DNA from: Rouxiella badensis
Lineage (GTDB): Bacteria > Pseudomonadota > Gammaproteobacteria > Enterobacterales > Enterobacteriaceae
DNA: 64,000 nt
NCBI GenBank assembly: GCA_026967495.1
Contig: CP114060.1
Span: 2,170,001-2,234,000, forward strand
Direction: 5' to 3'
Below, piece by piece: positions 35,336-44,111 of the stretch. The stretch's first letter is position 1; every line of letters begins with the position of its first letter. Position numbers and translations under genes: made by a program. The notes under the pieces are model-generated. The model was not told the DNA's origin. It did no database searches and saw nothing but the letters and a program-made list of their open reading frames with translations.

Positions 35336-37305
35336 TCCCTGAAATTGGTACTTTTGCTCTTTGTCTGGCCCTGGGCCTGTCAACGTTATTGAGCATTTAT
35401 CCCCAGTGGGGCGCATCGCGTCAGGACGAGCGGATGATGGCAATGGCCCGTCCACTGTCTTACGGCATGTTCGGTTGTATCCTGTTAGCCTTTATCATTC
35501 TGGTTCACGCGTTCGTGGTGAACGACTTCTCGGTCGCCTACGTTGCGAACAACTCCAACACCCACCTGCCGGTTTATTACCGTATGGCGGCGACCTGGGG
35601 CGCGCACGAAGGCTCCCTGCTACTCTGGGTGCTCCTGCTGAGCTGCTGGACTACTGCGGTTGCGCTGTTTAGCCGCCGCATGCCGAACGACGCCGTGGCG
35701 CGCGTGCTGGCTGTCATGGGCCTTATTACCACCGGCTTCCTGCTGTTCATTCTGCTGACCTCCAACCCGTTCCTGCGTACTCTGCCGAACTTCCCGATTG
35801 ACGGCAGCGACCTCAACCCGGTGTTGCAGGATATTGGCCTGATTTTCCATCCACCGATTCTGTACATGGGCTACGTTGGATTCTCCGTCGCCTTTGCCTT
35901 TGCGATTGCCTCGCTGATGGCAGGCCGTCTGGATACCGCCTGGGCGCGCTGGTCGCGTCCGTGGACGCAGGCCGCATGGGTGTTCCTGACCGTCGGTATC
36001 GTGCTGGGTTCTGCCTGGGCCTACTATGAACTTGGCTGGGGCGGCTGGTGGTTCTGGGACCCGGTAGAGAATGCCTCCTTTATGCCTTGGCTGGCCGGTA
36101 CCGCGCTTATCCACTCATTGGCGGTGACCGAAAAACGCGGCACCTTCAAGGCCTGGACCGTACTGCTGTCGATTACTTGTTTCTCGCTCTGCCTGCTGGG
36201 GACCTTCCTGGTGCGTTCCGGCGTGCTGGTCTCCGTGCACTCCTTCGCCTCTGACCCGGCGCGCGGTATGTTTATCCTGGCCTATCTGGTGATTGTCATC
36301 GGCAGCTCGCTGTTGCTGTACGCAATCAAAGGCAGCGCGGTGCGTGCACCAAGCCGTCACGAGCCGTTTTCACGTGAAAGCTTCCTGCTGGGAAATAACG
36401 TCCTGCTGATTGCTGCGATGCTGGTTGTGTTGCTGGGTACGCTGCTGCCGTTGATTCACAAGCAGCTGGGACTGGGCAGTATTTCCATCGGCGAACCGTT
36501 CTTTAACACCATGTTCACCTGGCTGATGGCACCGATGGCGCTGCTGCTGGGTATAGGTCCGCTAGTACGCTGGCGTCGTGACGAGCCAAGCAAGCTGTGG
36601 CGTCGTCTGGGCGTTGCGCTGGTCGTAACCTTGCTGCTGTCGATTCTGCTGCCGTGGTTGTTGCAGGACAAAATCGTTGGCATGACCGTGGTCGGTATGC
36701 TGATGTCAGTGTGGGTTATCCTGCTGACGCTGATGGAGCTGCACGAGCGCGCTACCCACCGTCACACTTTCTGGCGTGGCCTGACGCATCTGTCTCGCAG
36801 CCACTGGGGCATGGTGCTGGGTCACCTGGGTGTTGCCGTTACCGTCATCGGTATCGCCTTTAGCCAGAACTACAGCGTCGAGCGTGACGTGCGCATGAAG
36901 TCGGGTGATACCGTAGACATTCAGGGTTACCATTTTGAATTCCGCAACCTGACCGACATTAAAGGCTCCAACTACACTGGCGGTGAAGCCAATATCGACG
37001 TGACCCGTAACGGTAAATTCGTGACCGTGCTGCACGCCGAAAAACGCTACTACAGCGTGGCACACAGCATGATGACCGAAGCGGCCATCGACGGTAATCT
37101 CGCGCGCGATCTTTATGCGGCGCTGGGCGAAGAGCTGGACGACGGCTCGTGGGCGGTACGCCTGTACTATAAACCTTTCGTTCGCTGGATTTGGCTGGGC
37201 GGCATCTTTATGGCGGTCGGTGGCATCCTGTGTATCCTGGATCCGCGCTATAGAATGACCAAGAAACTGAAACGTCAGGGTAAAGAAGCGGCGGAGGAAG
37301 CATGA
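35332..37305 (+). CDS. ccmF: CcmF, cytochrome c heme lyase
   Basis: 657 residues, many membrane helices, with the WWD heme motif WGGWWFWDPVENASFMPW and the conserved start MIPEIGTFALCLALGLS. It attaches heme from CcmE to apocytochrome c together with CcmH and CcmI. It overlaps both neighbours by four bases. Confidence 0.96.
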   Translation: MIPEIGTFALCLALGLSTLLSIYPQWGASRQDERMMAMARPLSYGMFGCILLAFIILVHAFVVNDFSVAYVANNSNTHLPVYYRMAATWGAHEGSLLLWVLLLSCWTTAVALFSRRMPNDAVARVLAVMGLITTGFLLFILLTSNPFLRTLPNFPIDGSDLNPVLQDIGLIFHPPILYMGYVGFSVAFAFAIASLMAGRLDTAWARWSRPWTQAAWVFLTVGIVLGSAWAYYELGWGGWWFWDPVENASFMPWLAGTALIHSLAVTEKRGTFKAWTVLLSITCFSLCLLGTFLVRSGVLVSVHSFASDPARGMFILAYLVIVIGSSLLLYAIKGSAVRAPSRHEPFSRESFLLGNNVLLIAAMLVVLLGTLLPLIHKQLGLGSISIGEPFFNTMFTWLMAPMALLLGIGPLVRWRRDEPSKLWRRLGVALVVTLLLSILLPWLLQDKIVGMTVVGMLMSVWVILLTLMELHERATHRHTFWRGLTHLSRSHWGMVLGHLGVAVTVIGIAFSQNYSVERDVRMKSGDTVDIQGYHFEFRNLTDIKGSNYTGGEANIDVTRNGKFVTVLHAEKRYYSVAHSMMTEAAIDGNLARDLYAALGEELDDGSWAVRLYYKPFVRWIWLGGIFMAVGGILCILDPRYRMTKKLKRQGKEAAEEA

Positions 37306-37853
37306 ATCGTAAAATTCTCTTTATTCCCCTGTTTCTGTTTTTGGCGCTGGCCGCGGCGTTTCTGGTGCAGCTGACCCGCAACGCGCACGGCGATGACCCG
37401 ACTCTACTTGAGTCGGCGTTGGTCGGCAAACCGGTGCCAGTGTTCAAGCTGGAATCGCTGTTCGAGCCGGGGAAAACCTACGACCAGTCAGTGTTTCACA
37501 CCGGTAAGCCGATTCTGCTGAACGTCTGGGCGACCTGGTGTCCAACCTGTCGTGCCGAGCATGATTATCTCAATACGCTGGCGGCGAAAGGCGTGCACGT
37601 GGTTGGCCTTAACTACAAGGATGACCGCAATAAGGCGATTAACTGGCTGAATACGCTGGGTAACCCTTATGCGCTGAGCCTGTACGACGGCGACGGCATG
37701 CTCGGTCTTGACCTCGGTGTGTACGGAGTCCCTGAAACCTTCCTTATTGACGGTAACGGCATCGTGCGTTATCGCCATGCCGGTGATCTCAACGAGCAGG
37801 TCTGGCAGAAGGAAGTACGTCCGCTTTACAATAAATACGGAGGCAACGCATGA
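37302..37853 (+). CDS. ccmG: CcmG (DsbE), thiol-disulfide oxidoreductase
   Basis: 183 residues. An N-terminal membrane anchor (ILFIPLFLFLALAAAFLVQL) is followed by a periplasmic thioredoxin fold with active site WCPTC (79-83) and the GVYGVPETFLIDGNG loop. It keeps the CxxCH cysteines of apocytochromes reduced. Confidence 0.96.
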   Translation: MNRKILFIPLFLFLALAAAFLVQLTRNAHGDDPTLLESALVGKPVPVFKLESLFEPGKTYDQSVFHTGKPILLNVWATWCPTCRAEHDYLNTLAAKGVHVVGLNYKDDRNKAINWLNTLGNPYALSLYDGDGMLGLDLGVYGVPETFLIDGNGIVRYRHAGDLNEQVWQKEVRPLYNKYGGNA

Positions 37854-38308
37854 GACTGATTTCACTTATCTTTGGTCTGATGCTGAGCTTTAGCGTTTTT
37901 GCTGCCATCGATGCTTATCAGTTCAAATCGCCACAGCAGGAACAGCAGTATCGCGAATTGACCGAGCAGCTGCGTTGCCCGAAATGTCAGAACACCAACA
38001 TTGCGGCGTCTGACTCCATCATCGCGGCTGACATGCGTAAAAAGGTCCTCGAGCTGCTGAATCAAGGGCAGTCGAGCAAGCAGATCGTTGATTATATGGT
38101 CGCGCGCTACGGCAACTTTGTGACCTACGAACCGCCGGTCACGCCGTCTACGCTGATTTTATGGGTTGGACCCGCGCTGTTTGTCATTGTCGGCGCACTG
38201 GTCATTATTTTACGCGCTCGTCGTCGTCAAACGGAAGAGCAGATGTCTTCACAAGAGAAACTGCGTTTGGCGCAGCTGCTCGGTGAAAAGGACAGGAAAG
38301 AATCATGA
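37850..38308 (+). CDS. ccmH: CcmH, apocytochrome thiol reductase subunit
   Basis: 152 residues. A signal peptide (LISLIFGLMLSFSVFA) precedes the LRCPKCQN motif (Cys 43 and 46), with a C-terminal membrane helix. Here CcmH is the short form and CcmI is separate, unlike the fused E. coli protein. Confidence 0.95.
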   Translation: MRLISLIFGLMLSFSVFAAIDAYQFKSPQQEQQYRELTEQLRCPKCQNTNIAASDSIIAADMRKKVLELLNQGQSSKQIVDYMVARYGNFVTYEPPVTPSTLILWVGPALFVIVGALVIILRARRRQTEEQMSSQEKLRLAQLLGEKDRKES

Positions 38309-39525
38309 TTGTTTTTTGGCTGGTCATTGTTGCGCTGCTGCTGGTGGGCGTCGCGTTGTTTATTGTGCCTGTTATTCGAGGCGATCGTGATTCTCTGTCC
38401 AACACGCGCGACGATCTGAACAAGGCTTTCTATCATCACCGCTTGAGCGAACTGGAAGAAGACGAACAGCAGGGCGTGGTTGCCGCGCCTGAGCGTCCTA
38501 TCTTTGTTCAGGAACTCCAGGAAAATCTGTTGAGTGATATTCCGGGGCAGGCCAGCAAAGCGGGGAAACCAATCCCACGCTGGACGCTGGCTCCGGGGGT
38601 CATATTACTGGTCGTCGTCACTCTTGGTTTTTATCTGTATGCAGGCGGTCTAGGTCAGGTTAGTGCCTGGAATCAGGTCATGAAAAGAATGCCTGACTTA
38701 CGCGCTCGCGTCGCGGACGAGAATGCCAAGCCACTGAATATGATGGATATTCAGGACCTCGGTCTCGGTCTGCGTACCGACCTGCAGAATGACCCGGACA
38801 ACGCTAAAGACTGGCTGATGCTGGGCCGTGTGGGCATGGCGCTTAACAATGCCAGCACCGCGACGCAGGCATTTGCTCGCGCATACGCACTTTCTCCAAA
38901 TGATATGGACATTAAACTGGGCTATGCTGATGTTCTGACGCGTTCCACCGATCCGCAAGATAATATCAACGGCGGCAATATGTTGCGTGATATGCTCGAA
39001 CATAATCAGGGGAATCTGCAAGTATTGAGTCTGCTGGCATATAATGAATATGAACAGGGGCACTATCCGCAGGCGATCGGCGCATGGCAGGTGATGTTGA
39101 AAATTCTGCCTGCCGACGACAAGCGAACTGAAATGGTGAAAGCCAGCATTGAGCAGGCTAAAGCTAAATCGGGCATGGATAAGGTTAAACTCGGCGTTGC
39201 GGTTACACTTTCGCCGCGTGCGCAGCAACAGCTTCCTCAGCAGGGTACGGTATTTATTTCGGTGACAGACGGCAGCAGCCCGGTTCCGGTTGCAGTTAAA
39301 AAACTGCCTCTCAGCCGATTCCCGCTTTCTGTCACGGTTGATGATACCAATGCCATGATGCCGGAGCGCTTGCTTTCTTCGTTGCATCAACTGAAAGTAC
39401 GTGTGCGTATTTCACAAACTGGCCTGGCGACACCGGCATCGGGCGACTGGTACGGTGACAGTCCGTTGACCAACTTCTCGGGCAGCGGGCAGGTCAATAT
39501 CGAGATTAATCAGCAGGTCCCATAA
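38305..39525 (+). CDS. ccmI: CcmI, apocytochrome chaperone with TPR domain
   Basis: 406 residues. Two N-terminal membrane segments (IVFWLVIVALLLVGVALFIVPVI and LAPGVILLVVVTLGFYLYAGG) flank a cytoplasmic loop, followed by a TPR region (DWLMLGRVGMALNNASTATQAFARAYALSPND) and a C-terminal beta-rich domain. It presents apocytochrome c to the heme lyase. It ends the operon. Confidence 0.93.
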   Translation: MIVFWLVIVALLLVGVALFIVPVIRGDRDSLSNTRDDLNKAFYHHRLSELEEDEQQGVVAAPERPIFVQELQENLLSDIPGQASKAGKPIPRWTLAPGVILLVVVTLGFYLYAGGLGQVSAWNQVMKRMPDLRARVADENAKPLNMMDIQDLGLGLRTDLQNDPDNAKDWLMLGRVGMALNNASTATQAFARAYALSPNDMDIKLGYADVLTRSTDPQDNINGGNMLRDMLEHNQGNLQVLSLLAYNEYEQGHYPQAIGAWQVMLKILPADDKRTEMVKASIEQAKAKSGMDKVKLGVAVTLSPRAQQQLPQQGTVFISVTDGSSPVPVAVKKLPLSRFPLSVTVDDTNAMMPERLLSSLHQLKVRVRISQTGLATPASGDWYGDSPLTNFSGSGQVNIEINQQVP

Positions 39526-39554
39526 AAAGGGGCCGAAGCATAAACAGGGAGAAC

Positions 39555-40448
39555 ATGATGGACTTTCGCCTGACTGGGCTGGCGGTTGCCACATTATTAT
39601 TGGTTGGCTGTGCGGATAAACCAAAATCACTGGTTACGCCGTCTACGCCGCCAACCTCTTCGGCTTCAACTGCGCCTTCGGCAAAGACGATGTCAACAGG
39701 GGTGGTGCCGACAGCGGCCAACGCGTCAAATCCACCGGCTCCCGAGCAGGTTGATCCTCAATTAGGCGGGCGTTCTGACCCGCTTCAGGGCTTCAACCGT
39801 TCAATGTTCAACTTTAACATGAACGTGCTGGACCCCTATGTTTTACGTCCGGTTGCCGTGGCGTGGCGCGACTACCTACCACAGCCTGCGCGTAACGGTC
39901 TGAGCAACTTCTTTGACAACCTGAGTGAGCCGTCAACGATGGTGAACTATCTGGTTGAAGGTAATGTGCAGGAAGGTGCGAAACACTTTACCCGCTTCTT
40001 CCTGAATACCATTCTGGGTGTAGGCGGCCTGATTGACGTTGCGTCAATGGCTAACCCGCAGCTGGCGAAGGAAGAGCCGCATCGCTTCGGTAGCACGCTG
40101 GGCCATTACGGTGTGGGTTACGGTACCTACGCGGTGCTGCCGGGCTACGGCAGCTTCACCCCGCGTGAAGACGTGGGCGGCGTGGTCGACGACCTTTACT
40201 TCCCGCTTAACTACCTGACCTGGTGGATGACTGCGGGTAAATGGGCGCTTGAAGGCATCGAAACCCGTGCACAGCTGCTGGATTCCGACGGCCTGCTGAC
40301 CAACTCGTCCGATCCGTATGAGTTTGTTCGCGCGGCGTACTTCCAGCATCACGACTTCCTGGCAAACGGCGGCAAGCTGACGCCGGTGGTTAACCCGAAC
40401 GCTGCGGCGATTCAGGGCGACCTCGACAGCATCGACTCTGCCAACTGA
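39555..40448 (+). CDS. mlaA: MlaA outer-membrane lipoprotein with extended linker
   Basis: 297 residues. The lipoprotein signal ends at LLLVGC (Cys 19). The core (DPLQGFNRSMFNFNMNVLDPYVLRPVAVAWRDYLP, then GLSNFFDNLSEPSTMVNYL) is MlaA (VacJ), which removes phospholipid from the outer leaflet with OmpC/F. About 45 Ser/Thr/Pro/Ala-rich residues lie between the lipobox and the core, so the protein is longer than the E. coli one (251). Start ATG 39555 or 39558. It lies 30 bases after ccmI and may be cotranscribed. Confidence 0.93.
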   Translation: MMDFRLTGLAVATLLLVGCADKPKSLVTPSTPPTSSASTAPSAKTMSTGVVPTAANASNPPAPEQVDPQLGGRSDPLQGFNRSMFNFNMNVLDPYVLRPVAVAWRDYLPQPARNGLSNFFDNLSEPSTMVNYLVEGNVQEGAKHFTRFFLNTILGVGGLIDVASMANPQLAKEEPHRFGSTLGHYGVGYGTYAVLPGYGSFTPREDVGGVVDDLYFPLNYLTWWMTAGKWALEGIETRAQLLDSDGLLTNSSDPYEFVRAAYFQHHDFLANGGKLTPVVNPNAAAIQGDLDSIDSAN

Positions 40449-40472
40449 GTCGATATCAGCCAGACAACAAAA

Positions 40473-40497
40473 AAGCGCCCAAGGGCGCTTTTTTTAT
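40473..40497 (+). terminator. Bidirectional terminator between mlaA and fadL
   Basis: AAGCGCC, short loop, GGCGCTT with A and T runs on either side; serves the two converging genes. Confidence 0.78.
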
Positions 40498-40511
40498 GGC
40501 AACGAAACGGA

Positions 40512-41789
40512 CTAGAACGTGTAGTTGAAGTTCATGCCGTACAGCATCGCAGTGCCTTTAGCATCGAATTCATAGTTAGGCACGCCATCGGCGACTTTTT
40601 CGCTGATGTGTACGGTTTTGCCGTGCATGTAAGAAACGCCCAGGTCAACCGACGCATCTTTGCTAAACGCATAGGTGGCACCGGCGCTCAACCACAGACG
40701 GTCCTGATCGGGAATCGAAATTGTGCGGTTGTCGGCCGGAACCGGGCTGTCATCGAACGCGATACCGGTACGGAAGGTCCATTCATCGCTGTAGTAATAG
40801 GTGGTACCCAGGGCGATGCGGTAAACGTCATGATAGCCTTCTTCTTTTTGGAACAGCGTATCGCCATTGTTGGCGGTAGCTTTCAGCTGCTGGAACTCGC
40901 TCCAGCTGGTATAGGTCATACTGTAGTGGACCGCCCATTTCGGCGCCACGCGGTTATAACCGGAAACCTCCCACACTTCAGGCAGATTCAGGGTTAAATG
41001 GCCGGCCTGCGTGCTGCCCCCAGTTCCGCCTGCCAGAACCGGCAGGTCGCTGCGGTAGTTACCGTCGAAATCGACGTTAACTTTCGAACGATAGGTGAAA
41101 CCGTAACGGTTGTTTTCATCCACCTCGTAGAGGATACCGGCGTTCCAACCGTAGCCCCAGGCGTTACCGTTCAGGTGTGCGGCGGTGGTGTCGGCAGGGA
41201 TCTGACCGCGGCTTTGCAACGCAACCAGCTCACCGGCGTTACGCTCGATTTTTGCCTTGGCGTAGACGGCGTCAAAGCCGACGCCGAAGCTGAAGTGTTG
41301 GTTAAGGCGATAGGCGGTGCTCAGGTTGAGGTTTTCGGTCATCAGGTCGGTTTTACCCGCCAGAGGACCCGCCGGATAGCCGCTGTTGAATTCGGTAGAG
41401 AGTCCGTAGTTGGTCGTGGCCGAGGCTCCCACCGCCCAGCTGTCGTTTAGCGGCATGATGAAGTGCAGGTTTGGAACCCACTGGGTTGGGGCAATATTGT
41501 TAGCGTCGAGGCTGGAACCCGTCACCGGGGATTTGCCGGTTAATTTGACGTCTGGATCGATAAATACTGCGCCGCCGGAGAACGTAGGGCGGTCAAACAT
41601 GGTCATGGTTGCCGGGTTGCGGCTTCCAGAGGCGGCGGTGTCGGCGATGGCGCCTTCACCGGCATAAGCGCGACCCAGTCCAGAGGCGGTGTATTCGTTT
41701 AGCTGGAATCCTGCCGCGTAAACGTGTGATGAAACAAGTGCCATTGCAGCTGCCACAGCTGATCTCGTAAACAGGTTTTTCTGGTTCAT
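40512..41789 (-). CDS. fadL: FadL, long-chain fatty acid outer-membrane transporter
   Basis: 425 residues. The signal peptide (MNQKNLFTRSAVAAAMALVSSHVYA) is followed by the mature start AGFQLNEYTASGLGRAYAGEGA, the FadL hatch, then alternating barrel strands ending MLYGMNFNYTF with the C-terminal Phe. ATG 41789 has GAGG eight bases upstream; a TTG two codons earlier is less likely. Two FadR-like operators and a CRP-like site lie upstream. Confidence 0.95.
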   Translation of the reverse strand: MNQKNLFTRSAVAAAMALVSSHVYAAGFQLNEYTASGLGRAYAGEGAIADTAASGSRNPATMTMFDRPTFSGGAVFIDPDVKLTGKSPVTGSSLDANNIAPTQWVPNLHFIMPLNDSWAVGASATTNYGLSTEFNSGYPAGPLAGKTDLMTENLNLSTAYRLNQHFSFGVGFDAVYAKAKIERNAGELVALQSRGQIPADTTAAHLNGNAWGYGWNAGILYEVDENNRYGFTYRSKVNVDFDGNYRSDLPVLAGGTGGSTQAGHLTLNLPEVWEVSGYNRVAPKWAVHYSMTYTSWSEFQQLKATANNGDTLFQKEEGYHDVYRIALGTTYYYSDEWTFRTGIAFDDSPVPADNRTISIPDQDRLWLSAGATYAFSKDASVDLGVSYMHGKTVHISEKVADGVPNYEFDAKGTAMLYGMNFNYTF

Positions 41790-41891
41790 GACCAAAACCT
41801 CATTTTATGTTTTATAGAACAAAGCTAATCATGGGCTATCACATGAGTAACAATGAGCGGCGGATTGTAGCGTCCTGTACTTTTGGGCCGA

Positions 41892-41905
41892 CTAATCAGA
41901 CCAGT
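41892..41905 (-). promoter_or_regulatory. FadR-like operator 1 of fadL
   Basis: On the minus strand ACTGGTCTGATTAG; the left half matches the FadR consensus ACTGGTCNGAC and the right half is degenerate. Confidence 0.55.
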
Positions 41906-41916
41906 GAGCGAAGTAT

Positions 41917-41927
41917 AGGTCTGACCT
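41917..41927 (-). promoter_or_regulatory. FadR-like operator 2 of fadL
   Basis: AGGTCTGACCT is a perfect palindrome around one base and matches the core GGTCNGACC of FadR sites. It is about 130 bases upstream of fadL, 25 bases centre to centre from operator 1. Confidence 0.68.
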
Positions 41928-42086
41928 GTACACATGTTGCAACGTTGTTTCACACTTATTGGTAATTAGATTTTAAAAATTAGATCCGCTTAACAAAAAG
42001 GGAACGGTTTAGATTCATAAAACTGACGATTCGGGTTGAACTAATCCGCATATGAATAAATTAGTTTTATTGCGCTTTATTAGTCT

Positions 42087-42102
42087 TGTGATTTTAATCA
42101 CT
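42087..42102 (+). promoter_or_regulatory. CRP-like site between fadL and yfcZ
   Basis: TGTGA-N6-TCACT, with AT-rich spacer, close to the CRP consensus TGTGA-N6-TCACA. E. coli fadL is catabolite-controlled; which promoter it serves here is not certain. Confidence 0.55.
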
Positions 42103-42234
42103 TAAAAACCATAGTAAAAGTAAGGGTAGTGCTTGTCGCGAGGCAGGAGTAAGATATTTTCCAGAGAATCTATCATTTTTAATGATTCATCACGGCCACT
42201 GGCCTGGCGCAATAGCGCGTCGAAAGGAGAAAAT

Positions 42235-42552
42235 ATGTCCGAATTATCCACTGAATCGACTAAACCTACGCGGACTACCGCCGCACAGGAAACCGCGGCC
42301 TGTTGCTGCGTCGACGTGGGCACTATCATCGATAACACCGACTGCACCGCCTCTTATCAGAACGTTTTTGCAACCCGCGCTGATGCAGAAGCGGCGCTTG
42401 AAGACTTAACGGCGCGTGCCCGCCGGGCCGAGTCAGACCCGTGCGACATCAACAGTCAGTTTAACGAGGTGGAGGGCGGCGTTGAGCTTACGGCTGATTT
42501 CACCTTTTGCTGCCAGATTGAGTCGATAAACTTCCAGCTTGCCCTGCGTTAA
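42235..42552 (+). CDS. yfcZ: YfcZ/YiiS-family protein
   Basis: 105 residues. The Cys cluster AACCCVDVGTIIDNTDCTASY and the ending DFTFCCQIESINFQLALR are typical of YfcZ (DUF406). The N-terminus is about ten residues longer than in E. coli. ATG 42235 is behind AAAGGAGAAA. The role is unknown; it always sits beside fadL and fadI. Confidence 0.9.
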   Translation: MSELSTESTKPTRTTAAQETAACCCVDVGTIIDNTDCTASYQNVFATRADAEAALEDLTARARRAESDPCDINSQFNEVEGGVELTADFTFCCQIESINFQLALR

Positions 42553-42681
42553 TTCCCCTTGCTGCCGCCGCACCGGCGGTAGATACCCCTTTAGATGCCT
42601 TCCTCGAAAAATTTGCTGCCGCTCTCAATTCAACAGCTTGGGCTTTGCTAATGACAGGCAGATGGTTAACACTTGATCATC

Positions 42682-42692
42682 AGGTCAGACCT
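42682..42692 (+). promoter_or_regulatory. FadR-like operator of fadIJ
   Basis: AGGTCAGACCT, palindromic and identical in its arms to the fadL operator 2. It lies 107 bases before fadI, so fadIJ would be repressed by FadR without fatty acids. Confidence 0.68.
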
Positions 42693-42798
42693 GTTACAAA
42701 AGTCAAAATTGACCGTCATCAGGCCAGTAAACCGAGCAAAAATAAAATAACCCGCTAATTTATAAAGCATTGACCGTTTTATTGAATCAGGAGCCACT

Positions 42799-44111
42799 AT
42801 GAACAAGGCCATTCCGCTGGTTACGCGTCAGGGCGATCGTATCGCTATTATTGACGGCCTGCGTACCCCATTTGCCAAGCAGGCAACGGCATTTCACGGC
42901 ATACCGGCGGTCGATCTCGGTAAAATTGTGGTCAGCGAATTGCTGGCAAAGAGTGGGATTGACCCGTCTGTTATCGACCAACTGGTATTTGGCCAGGTCG
43001 TGCAGATGCCCGAAGCCCCTAATATTGCGCGCGAAATTGTATTAGGCACTGGAATGAGCGTTTCAACCGACGCCTACAGCGTTTCTCGCGCCTGTGCGAC
43101 CAGCTTTCAGGCAATTGCCAACGTTGCCGAAAGCATTATGGCCGGCACAGTGAGCGTCGGTATTGCCGGAGGCGCAGACTCTTCATCTGTTTTGCCAATT
43201 GGCGTCAGCAAGGCGCTGGCGAAAACGCTGGTCGACCTCAACAAGGCTCGCACTTTATCTCAGCGGCTGTCGCTGTTCAGCAAACTCAAATTACGCGACC
43301 TGCTGCCGGTTCCCCGGCGGTAGCGGAATACTCTACCGGCCTGCGCATGGGCGACACCGCCGAGCAGATGGCGAAATCCCATGGCATCAGTCGCCAGCAG
43401 CAGGACGAATTTGCCCACCGCTCGCATCAACGGGCGGCACAGGCCTGGAATGACGGTCTGCTTGATTCACAGGTGATGGCCGCGCACGTTCCGCCTTATA
43501 AAGACGTGATACAAAAAGACAACAACGTTCGCTTTGATTCCAGCATCGAGCAGTATGTGAAGCTGCGTCCGGCGTTTGACCGCAAGCATGGCACGGTGAC
43601 GGCGGCGACCAGTACCCCATTGACCGACGGCGCGGCAGCAGTGCTGTTAATGAGTGAGTCTCGTGCCCGCGAGCTAGGCCTGAAACCGCTGGGTTATCTG
43701 CGCAGCTTTGCCTTTTCGGCCATCGATGTCTGGGAAGACATGTTGCTGGGGCCAGCCTATGCCACGCCGGTGGCGCTAGACCGCGCGGGGTTGACGCTCG
43801 CAGATATTGATCTGATTGATATGCACGAGGCCTTTGCCGCGCAAACACTGGCCAACGTCAAGATGTTCGCCAGCCCGCAGTTTGCGCGTGAGAAACTCGG
43901 GCGCGAGCAGGCAATAGGTGAAATTGACTGGGAAAAATTCAACGTATTGGGCGGATCGCTGGCCTATGGACATCCTTTTGCCGCTACGGGTGCACGAATG
44001 ATCACCCAAATTTTGCACGAGCTGCGTCGGCGAGGTAAAAAACTCGGACTCACCACCGCCTGTGCCGCCGGTGGTCTCGGTGCGGCAATGATTGTGGAGG
44101 TGGCAGAATGA
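42799..44111 (+). pseudogene. fadI: FadI, 3-ketoacyl-CoA thiolase, frameshifted
   Basis: 436 residues after repair. It is the thiolase of the second beta-oxidation complex (with FadJ). The nucleophile Cys is in SRACATSFQA, and the C-terminal GGSLAYGHPFAATGARMITQ and TACAAGGLGAAMIVEV are intact. The frame breaks in the C4 run at 43312-43315; one more C gives LLPVPPAVAEYSTGLRMGD. FadJ follows with a four-base overlap, so the break is probably a sequence error. Confidence 0.94.

Larger units (their letters stand above)
41790..42234 (-). promoter_or_regulatory. Divergent control region of fadL and yfcZ
   Basis: 445 bases without a gene. It holds the two FadR-like operators (41892-41905 and 41917-41927) and one CRP-like site (42087-42102) listed separately. 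The rest is AT-rich with no further recognisable element. Confidence 0.6.

Noticed and set aside
38698..39390. 230-codon minus-strand frame opposite ccmI
   Set aside because: Composition follows the ccmI codons in reverse, with no recognisable domain.
40608..41450. Two long plus-strand open frames opposite fadL
   Set aside because: They are mirror frames of a GC-rich conserved gene with no family match or ribosome site.
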